Shown piece after piece: positions 1 through 7,572 of a stretch of 26,156 nt of DNA. Position numbers and translations under genes: made by a program. The first letter of the stretch is position 1; each line of letters begins with the position of its first letter. The stretch covers positions 1-26,156 of the forward strand of contig CAKUAM010000024.1 in assembly GCA_934636305.1 (NCBI GenBank), given 5' to 3'. A model generated the notes under the pieces. The model saw only the letters and a program-made list of their open reading frames with translations. It was not told the origin of the DNA and ran no database searches. Source of the DNA: an uncultured Oscillospiraceae bacterium (GTDB lineage Bacteria > Bacillota > Clostridia > Oscillospirales > Oscillospiraceae).

Positions 1-1282
1 AGGCCAGCTGCTCATAGATTTCACGGTTGCCGGCCTGCAAAGCGCAAGCGCCGATGGACTGGATGGTATTGTTGATGAAGTGCGGGTTTAGCTGGGCCTG
101 CAGTGCCAGCAGCTGACTGTTCTTGTTGCTGAGTTCGAGTGCATATTTTTGGCGGATCAATTCATTGATATTGTCCATCATGGCCTGAAAATGTATAATC
201 AGGCTGCCAATTTCGTCGGTACGGTCGGTCGTGATAGCCTCCTGCATATCACCCTGACCGATGCGCTCCATATGTTGGGCCAGCTGCGCGATGGGGGCGG
301 TAAAGCGGGCACTGATAGCAAACAAAATGGCGGAGGAGACCAGCAGGGCCAAAAGTGCGATGAACCAACTGAGATGGATGAGCTGGGAAGCACCGGCGGT
401 AAGAATTGAGGCGGGTGTAACCTTTAAAAGAAGAAATTCCCCGCATTTCAGCTGCAGACCAGAATAGAAAAACAGTTCTGATATCTGGTGCCCGGTCTTT
501 CGCGTTGCGGATCCGGTGCATGCGCGTTTGGGCAGCAGTGCGCGTGCCTGTGCCGGCAGAGAAGCCTGGCCATCCGGTGCATAGATCAGGGTGCCGTCTG
601 TATGCAGAAGAAATACCGACTCCTTGTCGTCGGTTTTGAGCTTTTCCATGACAGAGTTCAGGTAGGATGGCTCCAGATCAATATCAATCTGCCCGATATA
701 GGTATCCTCCGGAACGCGCATAAGCGTGCGGTGCATGGATATGACCGGGCGTGACTGCTTCGGGCTGATGCTGCTGACAACATAGCTCCGGCTTTCATGC
801 AGGGCCTCCAAAGAAATTGCCCCACGGACGGGGGCTTTACTGCGCACACTTTTGGAAAAGACGGAGGATTGCACCAGATAGCTTGTTGCCTGACTGTCTA
901 CGTACAGATGCGTCTGATAAATTGTGGGGTCGGCGGAAGCGATTGCCTTGAGCGCAAGGCTCACATAGGAGTCGACTTCGTAGACAGGTGCGCTGGAGGA
1001 GGATATCCGCTGATAAAGCGCAGAATTGGAGTAGGGCACCAGCAGGGCAGTTTCAATGTTATGAAAATAGTTTTCAAGATTTTCTGCACCCTGATAGACC
1101 AGGTTTTCTGATGTAGCAATCAGGGTGCGGCGGGAATGCGCCTGTGTCAAATGGGAGATCAGGATCGTAAAGGCAAACAAAATCGCACAGATGGTGCAAA
1201 ACAGCAGCAGCCAAAGCCGCCAACGCAGGCTGGAGCGTATACGCTGCCACGCAGAAATGTGCTGTGTGCTTGGTGTTGGCAT
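1..1282 (-). CDS. YesM-type sensor histidine kinase (3' end cut by window edge)
   Basis: Membrane sensor kinase of a two-component system, probably sensing a sugar or its binding protein and controlling the divergent galactoside operon (inference). The minus frame is open for 427 codons from ATG 1282 to the window edge, with GGAGGA 8 nt upstream. A first membrane segment lies at about residues 20-45 (WRLWLLLFCTICAILFAF). An extracellular region of about 255 residues follows, then a second membrane segment at about 302-325, a HAMP linker (APIAQLAQHMERIGQGDM) and the start of the His_kinase domain. The phospho-acceptor His is H401 in LQAQLNPHFINNTIQSIG; the family usually has NPHFLYNTL, so INNT is a slight variant. 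The ATPase domain lies outside the window, and the partner response regulator probably does too. Confidence 0.9.
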   Translation of the reverse strand, partial: MPTPSTQHISAWQRIRSSLRWRLWLLLFCTICAILFAFTILISHLTQAHSRRTLIATSENLVYQGAENLENYFHNIETALLVPYSNSALYQRISSSSAPVYEVDSYVSLALKAIASADPTIYQTHLYVDSQATSYLVQSSVFSKSVRSKAPVRGAISLEALHESRSYVVSSISPKQSRPVISMHRTLMRVPEDTYIGQIDIDLEPSYLNSVMEKLKTDDKESVFLLHTDGTLIYAPDGQASLPAQARALLPKRACTGSATRKTGHQISELFFYSGLQLKCGEFLLLKVTPASILTAGASQLIHLSWFIALLALLVSSAILFAISARFTAPIAQLAQHMERIGQGDMQEAITTDRTDEIGSLIIHFQAMMDNINELIRQKYALELSNKNSQLLALQAQLNPHFINNTIQSIGACALQAGNREIYEQLA

Positions 1283-1331
1283 GGGGCATTCCTCCAGAGT
1301 ACGCCGGAATATTAGCGTAGGATCTGCTGGC

Positions 1332-1360
1332 ATTATAGCATGCATGGTAAAAATAATCCA
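1332..1360 (-). promoter_or_regulatory. Extended -10 promoter for the sensor kinase
   Basis: On the minus strand a perfect TATAAT (1337-1332) is preceded by TGC, giving TGCTATAAT, the extended -10 form. The -35 position (1360-1355, TGGATT) matches poorly, as is common with extended -10 promoters. It lies about 50 nt upstream of the kinase ATG. Confidence 0.6.
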
Positions 1361-1382
1361 CCTATTGTGTCAAAATCGTGAG

Positions 1383-1411
1383 TGTTTATTTTTTCGTCGA
1401 CCCGCTACAAT
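1383..1411 (+). promoter_or_regulatory. Weak candidate promoter of the galactoside ABC operon
   Basis: TACAAT at 1406-1411 is a plausible -10 box about 25 nt upstream of the first start codon. The -35 position (TGTTTA, 1383-1388) is poor, which would fit activator-dependent transcription by the divergent two-component system. Nothing better is visible in this gap. Confidence 0.3.
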
Positions 1412-1435
1412 GAGGCCAGAGAAAACGAGGAAGGA

Positions 1436-2338
1436 ATGGAAACCAGCATGAAAAACCGGAACAGACGTACCTTGCAGAGCCGGTTGGAGGGGGCTGCATT
1501 TCTTGGCCCTGCCCTTCTGGCCTTTGTGCCGATCGTAGCGATTCCGTTTATCTACTCTGTTGTCCTTTCTGTGATGCAGTGGAATGGCATCTCTGACGAG
1601 ATCAGCTTTGTCGGTCTGAAAAACTACATCCGAATTTTGACAACAGACACAGACTTCAAAAATGCATTCTGGTTCACGGTGCGGATCACAGCGGTATCTG
1701 CTGTTGTGTCTAATATTCTGGGCCTGTTTTTTGCAACACTGCTGACAAAGAAGCTCAGAATCCGCGAATGGGGGCGCACAGCGCTGCTGCTGCCGAACAT
1801 TATGAGCGGTGTAATTCTCGGCTATATCTGGCAGTTCGTTTTTACCCGGGCCTTTCCGGTACTGGGGGAGCTCCTTGGCTGGGGAATTTTCCAGCAAAGC
1901 TGGCTCGGCACACCGCAGACAGCCTTCTGGGGCATTGCAATTGTGAGCATCTGGCAGTGGACAGGTTATACGATGATTATCTATGTGGCTGGAATCAACT
2001 CTATCAGTGCGGACGTGCAGGAGGCGGCTATGCTTGATGGCGCAACAGGCGCGCAGAAGTTTTTCCGTGTGACGCTGCCGCTGATCATGCCATCTGTGAC
2101 GATTTGCTTATTCTGGACCATCACACGTGCCTGTACAATGTTCGATTTGCCATTTGCACTCACAGCCGGCGGCCCGTTCCGGTCGTCAGAAACGATTGCC
2201 ATGAATATCTATACGGAGGCCTTTACCAGAAATAATTACGGTGTCGGCTCTGCAAAGGCCATGCTGTTCTTTATTGTGGTGCTTATCATTGCGCAGCTTC
2301 AGGTTTACTTTACCTCAAAACAGGAGGTGCAGGCATAA
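1436..2338 (+). CDS. Sugar ABC transporter permease, MalF/UgpA type
   Basis: One of two integral-membrane subunits of a carbohydrate ABC importer (CUT1 family). About 300 aa with roughly six membrane segments, the first at FLGPALLAFVPIVAIPFIYS. The EAA loop that contacts the ATPase reads QEAAMLDGATGAQKFFRVTLP. Start choice: ATG 1436 has GAGG five nt upstream. ATG 1448 (MKNRNRR) is an equally family-like alternative with AAGGA 12 nt upstream. The stop codon overlaps the next start by one base (TAATG), so the two permeases are translationally coupled. No ATPase gene is in this operon; CUT1 operons in Firmicutes often share a distant MsmK-type ATPase. Confidence 0.93.
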   Translation: METSMKNRNRRTLQSRLEGAAFLGPALLAFVPIVAIPFIYSVVLSVMQWNGISDEISFVGLKNYIRILTTDTDFKNAFWFTVRITAVSAVVSNILGLFFATLLTKKLRIREWGRTALLLPNIMSGVILGYIWQFVFTRAFPVLGELLGWGIFQQSWLGTPQTAFWGIAIVSIWQWTGYTMIIYVAGINSISADVQEAAMLDGATGAQKFFRVTLPLIMPSVTICLFWTITRACTMFDLPFALTAGGPFRSSETIAMNIYTEAFTRNNYGVGSAKAMLFFIVVLIIAQLQVYFTSKQEVQA

Positions 2339-3174
2339 TGAAGCGAAAGACAAAACAGCGCATAGAGAATACCACCCTCACGATTTTTATCCTTGCAGTC
2401 AGCATCATTGTGCTCAGCCCTCTGCTGCTGGCGCTGCTCAATTCCTTCAAAACGCTTTCAGAAATCACATACGACGTGGCATCTCTGCCGGAGACCTGGC
2501 AGATTTCCAACTACGAGCGGGCGTGGAACAGTCTGAATTTTCCGCGGGCGCTGCTGAACTCGGTTCTTGTTACGGTGCTCAGCAATGCCGGTGTCGTGCT
2601 CATTTCGTCCATGGCGGCGTACCGGATTGTCCGCCACCCGACACGCGGGAATAAGGCGCTCTATAAGGTTTTTCTGGCGGAGATGATTCTGCCGTTTCAG
2701 GTTGTCATGATTCCGCTCACAATTGTCATCAAAAAGCTGGGGCTCATTGATACGATCGGCGGTGTTGTGTTTGCGTACCTTGGTATGGGCGTGGCAATGG
2801 GTGTGTTTACGTACTGCGGCTTTATAAAAACCGTACCCATTGACATTGAAGAAGCGGCCCGCATTGACGGCTGCAGTGAGTTTGGAACGTTCTTCCATGT
2901 TGTATTCCCACTGCTGAGGCCGACAACCTATACGCTGATTGTCATCAATACGTTCTGGTTCTGGAATGATTTCCTGCTGCCGAAGCTGATTCTTTCCTCG
3001 GAGGAGCTGCGTACGATCCCAATCGCAATTCATTCGCTGATGGGACAGTACATCATGCAGTGGGATCTGGCGCTGCCGGCGCTGATGATGGCAATTCTGC
3101 CGGCACTGATTGCGTTTTTGGCGATGCAGAAGAATATTGTTGCCGGCTTAACTGCCGGCGCAGTCAAGAGTTGA
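2338..3174 (+). CDS. Sugar ABC transporter permease, MalG/UgpE type
   Basis: Second membrane subunit of the same CUT1 importer, 278 aa, normal for the family. The first membrane segment is LTIFILAVSIIVLSPLLLALL. The EAA loop is IEEAARIDGCSEFGTFFHVVFP. The end, QKNIVAGLTAGAVKS, is the usual MalG-type C-terminus. The start overlaps the upstream stop and is preceded by AGGAGG. It is followed 46 nt later by the binding-protein gene. Confidence 0.95.
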   Translation: MKRKTKQRIENTTLTIFILAVSIIVLSPLLLALLNSFKTLSEITYDVASLPETWQISNYERAWNSLNFPRALLNSVLVTVLSNAGVVLISSMAAYRIVRHPTRGNKALYKVFLAEMILPFQVVMIPLTIVIKKLGLIDTIGGVVFAYLGMGVAMGVFTYCGFIKTVPIDIEEAARIDGCSEFGTFFHVVFPLLRPTTYTLIVINTFWFWNDFLLPKLILSSEELRTIPIAIHSLMGQYIMQWDLALPALMMAILPALIAFLAMQKNIVAGLTAGAVKS

Positions 3175-3220
3175 ACCCGCGGATGCGAAACAATAAAAAA
3201 GAAAACAGGAGGAACCCAAA

Positions 3221-4564
3221 GTGAAAAAGATTCTTGCACTTACTCTCGCGCTGCTGCTGGTTGCGGCTGTCTTTGCAGGCTGCGCAGCCAAACAGCAGAC
3301 CAACACGGCTGCAGATGCACCAGCGTCTGACACGCAGACGGAGCAGACCCCGGCAGAAACGACAGAATCTGCAGACACGGCTGCAAGCGGCGAGAAAAAG
3401 ACCGTGAAGATCTTCCAGTTCAAGGTTGAGATTGCAGATCAGCTGTCCGCGCTTGCGGAAGAATACATGCAGCTGCATCCGGAAATCAATCTGGTTGTGG
3501 AATCTGTGGACTCGACGGACTACAATACGCTGCTTAAGACCAAGTTCGCAAGCGGCGAAGCACCTGACATCTTCAACAATCAGGGCTATACAGAGTTTGA
3601 ACTCTGGCAGAGTAAGCTTGAGGATCTGAGTGATCAGCCGTGGGTGGCGGATATGGCAGAGTTCACCAAGGAAGGCATCAGCGACGCAGACGGCAAGATC
3701 TATGGCCTGCCGCTGTATCTTGAGGGCTATCAGTTCTGCTACAACGTCAAGCTGTTTGAAAAGGCCGGCATTACGGAGCTGCCCCGCACGCTCGACGAGC
3801 TTGAGGCAGTCTGCACAAAGCTGGAGGATGCTGGGATTCCGGCGATTATCAACTCTCTCGGCAGCTGGTACAACATGGGTGTGTTTGGCACCAATGTCGC
3901 CGTTGCTCATCAGCCGGACGTCAAGGCCTTCGTGGAGAACGTCACGAACGGTACGGAAAACTTTGAGGACAACGAGATCTTCAACGAGTGGGTCGACCTG
4001 GTAGATCTGATGCTCCGGCACTCCTACAAGGATCCGCTGACCACCAGCTTCTCGGATCAGATTTCTGAGATGGCAAATGAAGAAGCGGCAATCACCCTCT
4101 GCAACAATGGCGCGTGGCTGAGCTTCCTGCAGATCAATCCTGAAATTGAGGTCGGGTTCTTTGACGTGCCCATCAACAATGATGCCGATTACAACGATGT
4201 GCTCTTTGCTGGCGTCAGCACGTACTGGGTTGTCAACAAGGAATCTGAGTCCAAGGAAGAAGCAAAGGAATTCCTGAACTGGCTCATGACAAGTGAGCGC
4301 GGCCAGTATTATCTGGTTCAGGAGTTCGGCTTCGTCAGCGGTCTGACCAGCATTCCGGCGCCTGCAGAGTATGTTGGCCCGTTGAGTGCGGCAGTTGCGG
4401 AGGCGGTTGCAAACGGCAATACGCTGGGCTGGGAATGGTCCCGCTATCCTGCAGGTATGACCGAGGAATTTGGCGTTGGCATTCAGAAATATGCGTCCGG
4501 CGCTTGCACCAAGCAGCAGATGCTCGAAGGCTTTACGCAGTCCTGGCATAATCTGGCCGGTTAA
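3221..4564 (+). CDS. Extracellular sugar-binding lipoprotein of ABC importer 1
   Basis: Family 1 (CUT1) solute-binding protein, 447 aa, GTG start with AGGAGGAA upstream. The signal peptide ends in a lipobox with the lipidated Cys at residue 21 (VFAGC). An Ala/Thr/Asp/Glu-rich linker to about residue 65 is followed by the periplasmic-binding fold, beginning KTVKIFQFKVEIADQLSA and including FASGEAPDIFNNQG and DADGKIYGLPLYLEGYQ, both typical of the class. Coupled to two permeases and a beta-galactosidase, it most likely captures a beta-galactoside (inference from context). A strong intrinsic terminator starts 12 nt after the stop. Confidence 0.95.
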   Translation: MKKILALTLALLLVAAVFAGCAAKQQTNTAADAPASDTQTEQTPAETTESADTAASGEKKTVKIFQFKVEIADQLSALAEEYMQLHPEINLVVESVDSTDYNTLLKTKFASGEAPDIFNNQGYTEFELWQSKLEDLSDQPWVADMAEFTKEGISDADGKIYGLPLYLEGYQFCYNVKLFEKAGITELPRTLDELEAVCTKLEDAGIPAIINSLGSWYNMGVFGTNVAVAHQPDVKAFVENVTNGTENFEDNEIFNEWVDLVDLMLRHSYKDPLTTSFSDQISEMANEEAAITLCNNGAWLSFLQINPEIEVGFFDVPINNDADYNDVLFAGVSTYWVVNKESESKEEAKEFLNWLMTSERGQYYLVQEFGFVSGLTSIPAPAEYVGPLSAAVAEAVANGNTLGWEWSRYPAGMTEEFGVGIQKYASGACTKQQMLEGFTQSWHNLAG

Positions 4565-4575
4565 TGAAAACAAGC

Positions 4576-4604
4576 ACTGGCCGGCGAAAGCCGGCCAGTT
4601 TTTT
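4576..4604 (+). terminator. Intrinsic terminator/attenuator after binding-protein gene
   Basis: A perfect 10-bp GC-rich stem, ACTGGCCGGC / GCCGGCCAGT, with a GAAA tetraloop (4586-4589), is followed by TTTTT. It sits between the binding-protein and GH42 genes, with the GH42 ribosome-binding site just after it. Partial termination would give much more binding protein than enzyme. Confidence 0.85.
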
Positions 4605-4626
4605 ATCAAAACAGGAGGAAATACAC

Positions 4627-6666
4627 ATGATTATTGAACAATTTGGCTGCATTCCCTTCGGCGGCGATTACTGCCCGGAACAGTGGGACGAGCAGACCTG
4701 GAAAGAAGATATCCGCATGATGCAGGAGCTGGGGGTCAATACAGCCACCATCAATGTCCACAGTTGGGTCATGAACCAGCCGGCAGAAGGGGTATTTGAC
4801 TATTCCAAGCTCGATAAAATTGTAAAGCTGTTAACGGATGCAAATATTCGGATCATTATGGGAACTGCGACGACGGCAGTGCCGAACTGGATGGGGAAAA
4901 AATACCCGGATATGCTTATGACGGATGTAAATGACCGCCATTTTACGACTGGCCGACGCGAAATCTATTGCACGAACAGTCCAGATTATCGCCGGGAAAT
5001 CCAGACGGCCGTGGAGCACCTGGCCGAGCACTATAAGGATAACAAGAATATCAAGCTCTGGCATATGGCAAATGAAGTGGGACTGGTTTGCTATTGTGAC
5101 AACTGTGCAAAAGCCTACCGGCGGTATCTCAGAAAGAAATTCGGAACGCTGGATAATCTGAATGAGCAGTGGACAACTGCGTTCTGGGGACATACCTACA
5201 CAGACTGGGAGCAGATCGACCCGCCGAAGGCGACAACGGAGTTTTCCGCCAGTATGAACGGAATTGATGGCTTTGATTGTCACTTCCGGTCGACAGAGGC
5301 AATTGAGTATCTGCGCTTCTTCTCAGAATCGCTGCGCGAATGCTATGAAATTGAGCGGGATGCGATTCGTAAATATATCCCGGATGCGCTTGTGACAAAC
5401 AATTTCCAGTTCCGTACCCTGGATTATCGCCGTGCATGCGCGGCGTCGAGCGTGATTGCCTTTGACAGCTATCCCAAGGCGGACGAGCACCCGGCAAAGA
5501 GCGCTATGAACTACGATATCTGCCGGAATCTCCAGACTCCGCATAAAAACTTCATGCTGATGGAAATGACGCCAAGCCAGGCCAGCTGGGACATGACCGT
5601 GCCCATTAAACGGCCGGGCGAGGTAGAGCTGATTGCGCTCAAGGGGATTGGCCATGGCGCGGATTCTTCGCTGTTTTTCCAGATTCGGAAAAATCGCAGC
5701 GGCTTTGAGAAATTCCATGGCGCCATGATCGAGCATGCAGGTCGGATCGATACGCGCACAGGCCGGGAACTGAAACGCCTGTCAGAAAAGCTCAAGACCC
5801 TTGAGCCGTATCTGTCTGAGACCGGTGTAGAGGCAAAAACCGCTGTTATATTTGACTTTGATACCATGTATGGAGTGGAAATTCCGTGCTCGATCCAGAA
5901 AAGAATCCAGTATATGGAGCAGGTGGAGCACTATTACCGCTATTTCAATGAGCATAATATTCCGGTCGATGTTTTGCCGGCGAGCGCAGATCTGTCCGGC
6001 TACAAGCTGGTTGTTGCCCCAATGCTGTACATGCTGACAGAGGCATTTGGCAAAGAACTCACACGCTTTGTCCGGGACGGTGGAACGCTTGTTACAACGT
6101 ACTACAGCGGTATGGCGGATTTGAATGACTGCATCTACCCGGGCGGATATCCGGGTGTTCTGAAGGAAGCCTGCGGCATTTGGGTGGAGGAAACGGATGC
6201 GCTGACGGCAAAGCAGCACAATACAGCAGTTACTGGGGCAGAGCTCGGATTTGAGACGTTCTCCTGTGGGTATATGTGCGACATTATGCACCTGGAGGGG
6301 GCAAAGTGCCTGGCAAGCTATGGTGAGGATTTCTATGCCGGCACGCCCTGCATCACGGAAAACAGCTTTGGCAGCGGCAGGACAATCTATATCGGCAGTA
6401 AGCTCGATCCCCGCGGGACTGACGCGGTGTTGGCCTACGCGGTAAAGCAGGCCGGTGTAGAGGGCATTCTGGAGACACCGAGTGGTGTGGAGGCGTGTGT
6501 GCGTACTGGCAAAGCACATAGCCTGTTGTTTGTGGTCAACAATACAACCGAAGAAAAGTCGTTCCCGTTGACGCAGTGGCAGCAGCTGGTCGGCCCGGCA
6601 CCGGATGACGGTGTGCTGACGCTGCAGGGGCGGCAGGCAGCTGTCCTTTTGAAGAAGCAATCATAA
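4627..6666 (+). CDS. Beta-galactosidase, glycoside hydrolase family 42
   Basis: Cytoplasmic retaining hydrolase that releases galactose from beta-galactosides, or L-arabinose from alpha-L-arabinopyranosides in some members. 679 aa, typical of GH42, with no signal peptide. The N-terminal TIM barrel contains GGDYCPEQW. The predicted acid/base is E150 in WHMANEVG and the predicted nucleophile is E313 in FMLMEMTPSQ. A Cys cluster follows the acid/base (VCYCDNCAK, equivalent to the zinc-site cysteines of GH42). The trimerisation-like domain begins near VEHYYRYFNEHNIPVDV and contains LVVAPMLYMLTE. A small beta domain ends the protein. The start is ATG 4627, with AGGAGGAA 6 nt upstream; a longer frame back to 4564 runs through the terminator and is not used. 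It would act on sugars brought in by importer 1. Confidence 0.95.
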   Translation: MIIEQFGCIPFGGDYCPEQWDEQTWKEDIRMMQELGVNTATINVHSWVMNQPAEGVFDYSKLDKIVKLLTDANIRIIMGTATTAVPNWMGKKYPDMLMTDVNDRHFTTGRREIYCTNSPDYRREIQTAVEHLAEHYKDNKNIKLWHMANEVGLVCYCDNCAKAYRRYLRKKFGTLDNLNEQWTTAFWGHTYTDWEQIDPPKATTEFSASMNGIDGFDCHFRSTEAIEYLRFFSESLRECYEIERDAIRKYIPDALVTNNFQFRTLDYRRACAASSVIAFDSYPKADEHPAKSAMNYDICRNLQTPHKNFMLMEMTPSQASWDMTVPIKRPGEVELIALKGIGHGADSSLFFQIRKNRSGFEKFHGAMIEHAGRIDTRTGRELKRLSEKLKTLEPYLSETGVEAKTAVIFDFDTMYGVEIPCSIQKRIQYMEQVEHYYRYFNEHNIPVDVLPASADLSGYKLVVAPMLYMLTEAFGKELTRFVRDGGTLVTTYYSGMADLNDCIYPGGYPGVLKEACGIWVEETDALTAKQHNTAVTGAELGFETFSCGYMCDIMHLEGAKCLASYGEDFYAGTPCITENSFGSGRTIYIGSKLDPRGTDAVLAYAVKQAGVEGILETPSGVEACVRTGKAHSLLFVVNNTTEEKSFPLTQWQQLVGPAPDDGVLTLQGRQAAVLLKKQS

Positions 6667-6715
6667 ATGCAGCCAGCACGGCGAAGATCGTGCTGCCCAT
6701 TGTCAGGTAGAAACC

Positions 6716-6757
6716 GTGCCCGGTGGTGCTCTGCAGCTGCAGAGTACCACCGGGCAC
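6716..6757. repeat. 21-bp inverted repeat between convergent genes
   Basis: Two abutting 21-base arms (6716-6736 and 6737-6757), GTGCCCGGTGGTGCTCTGCAG and its complement, differ at one position that still forms a G-U pair in the + transcript. There is no clear U-run on either side. It lies between the GH42 stop and the convergent yhcH-like stop and probably forms a bidirectional end structure. A smaller hairpin (CAGCACG, 6674-6680, with CGTGCTG, 6689-6695) precedes it. Confidence 0.6.
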
Positions 6758-6810
6758 GATGGGTATATTCGAGAATACTTCTGTGTGCAGGTTCAGCGGC
6801 CGGGAAAGGT

Positions 6811-7269
6811 TCAGACAAGCACCTTCGCGATCAGCTTCTGCACGTGGGATGTTGCGCCGGCATCCATGGCGGGGGCATGTGCGTCCTCGGGGAACAGGAT
6901 TGCAACAGAGCCGGGGCGCATGGAAAGTGCGCAATAGGTGCTGCCGAGTCTGGCCAGCAGGATATCAGCGGCTGCGTCAAAATCCTGAACAATGGTCTGC
7001 AGCGTATCGGCCGGCTGGACACCGATGGTTTCAGTGCCCGAAAGAACCAACATAATATCGATGTAGCGCTGATGTGCCTCCATGAGGCTCTGCGCGGCGG
7101 GCCGGGTGTCATATTCTGCGGCGTTAATAAAGATTGCGTCACCGGCGACCTCGTGACGGCCCGGGGAAAACGGCGCGGCGGCGAGCGATTTCAGCGCGTC
7201 AAAGGCCTGCGCAAAGCGCGGGTTGAGCGGGCTGTAGCGGTCGAGATGTTCTAAGGTTGTACAGATCAT
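6811..7269 (-). CDS. YhcH/YjgK/YiaL (EbgC/TabA) family protein
   Basis: Small cupin-like sugar protein of 152 aa, the usual length. Members include the EbgC subunit of evolved beta-galactosidase, YhcH of the E. coli sialic acid operon and TabA; proposed roles are mutarotase-like or sugar-processing. Family signatures are GDAIFINAAEYDTRP, the metal-binding run EAHQRYIDIMLVLSGTE and FPEDAHAP. Start ATG 7269 has AGGAG about 8 nt upstream; a longer frame to 7290 lacks such a site. It sits between a beta-galactosidase and a nanA operon, so either an EbgC-like or a YhcH-like role fits. It has its own minus-strand promoter. Confidence 0.9.
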   Translation of the reverse strand: MICTTLEHLDRYSPLNPRFAQAFDALKSLAAAPFSPGRHEVAGDAIFINAAEYDTRPAAQSLMEAHQRYIDIMLVLSGTETIGVQPADTLQTIVQDFDAAADILLARLGSTYCALSMRPGSVAILFPEDAHAPAMDAGATSHVQKLIAKVLV

Positions 7270-7320
7270 AGCAGGCTCCTTTTCTGCCAAAATTCCGGCG
7301 GTACGGCATCGACAGCTTCA

Positions 7321-7349
7321 ACTATATCGGGCCTGACAGGAGAATGCAA
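7321..7349 (-). promoter_or_regulatory. Promoter of the yhcH-like gene
   Basis: On the minus strand TTGCAT (7349-7344) and TATAGT (7326-7321) are separated by exactly 17 nt. The predicted start of transcription is about 45 nt upstream of the ATG at 7269. Confidence 0.7.
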
Positions 7350-7484
7350 TAGAAAAACAGACTGTGTCGTTTATTATAAATGGACATAAAGCAGGAAACA
7401 GACGGTGTTGCAAAAAAATAATTTTAAGGCAGAAAAAGTGTTGAATATTATAAAAGAAACCGCAGAGAGTCTAAGCAGTCTCGG

Positions 7485-7513
7485 TTGTGCCGGATGGGGC
7501 TTCGTGCTATAAT
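7485..7513 (+). promoter_or_regulatory. Promoter of the MFS-nanA operon
   Basis: TTGTGC (7485-7490) and a perfect TATAAT (7508-7513) are 17 nt apart, with TGC before the -10 (extended form). The ATG at 7573 is about 53 nt downstream of the expected transcript start. The gap 7270-7572 otherwise holds only the divergent yhcH promoter and an AT-rich stretch. Confidence 0.8.
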
Positions 7514-7572
7514 TCGAATAAGCTGCATGGCTATCCGGCCAGCAGAATCAAGAGCTTTACGGAGGAACCCGT

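Noticed and set aside
3164..4609. 481-codon open frame on the minus strand opposite the first binding-protein gene
   Set aside because: It is a shadow of the plus-strand lipoprotein, with low-complexity composition and no start signals.
6536..6934. Minus-frame stretch with a membrane-like run (TMGSTIFAVLAAFMIASS) near 6650-6720
   Set aside because: It arises from the GH42 end and the adjoining hairpins read backwards. No transporter fragment can be recognised with confidence.
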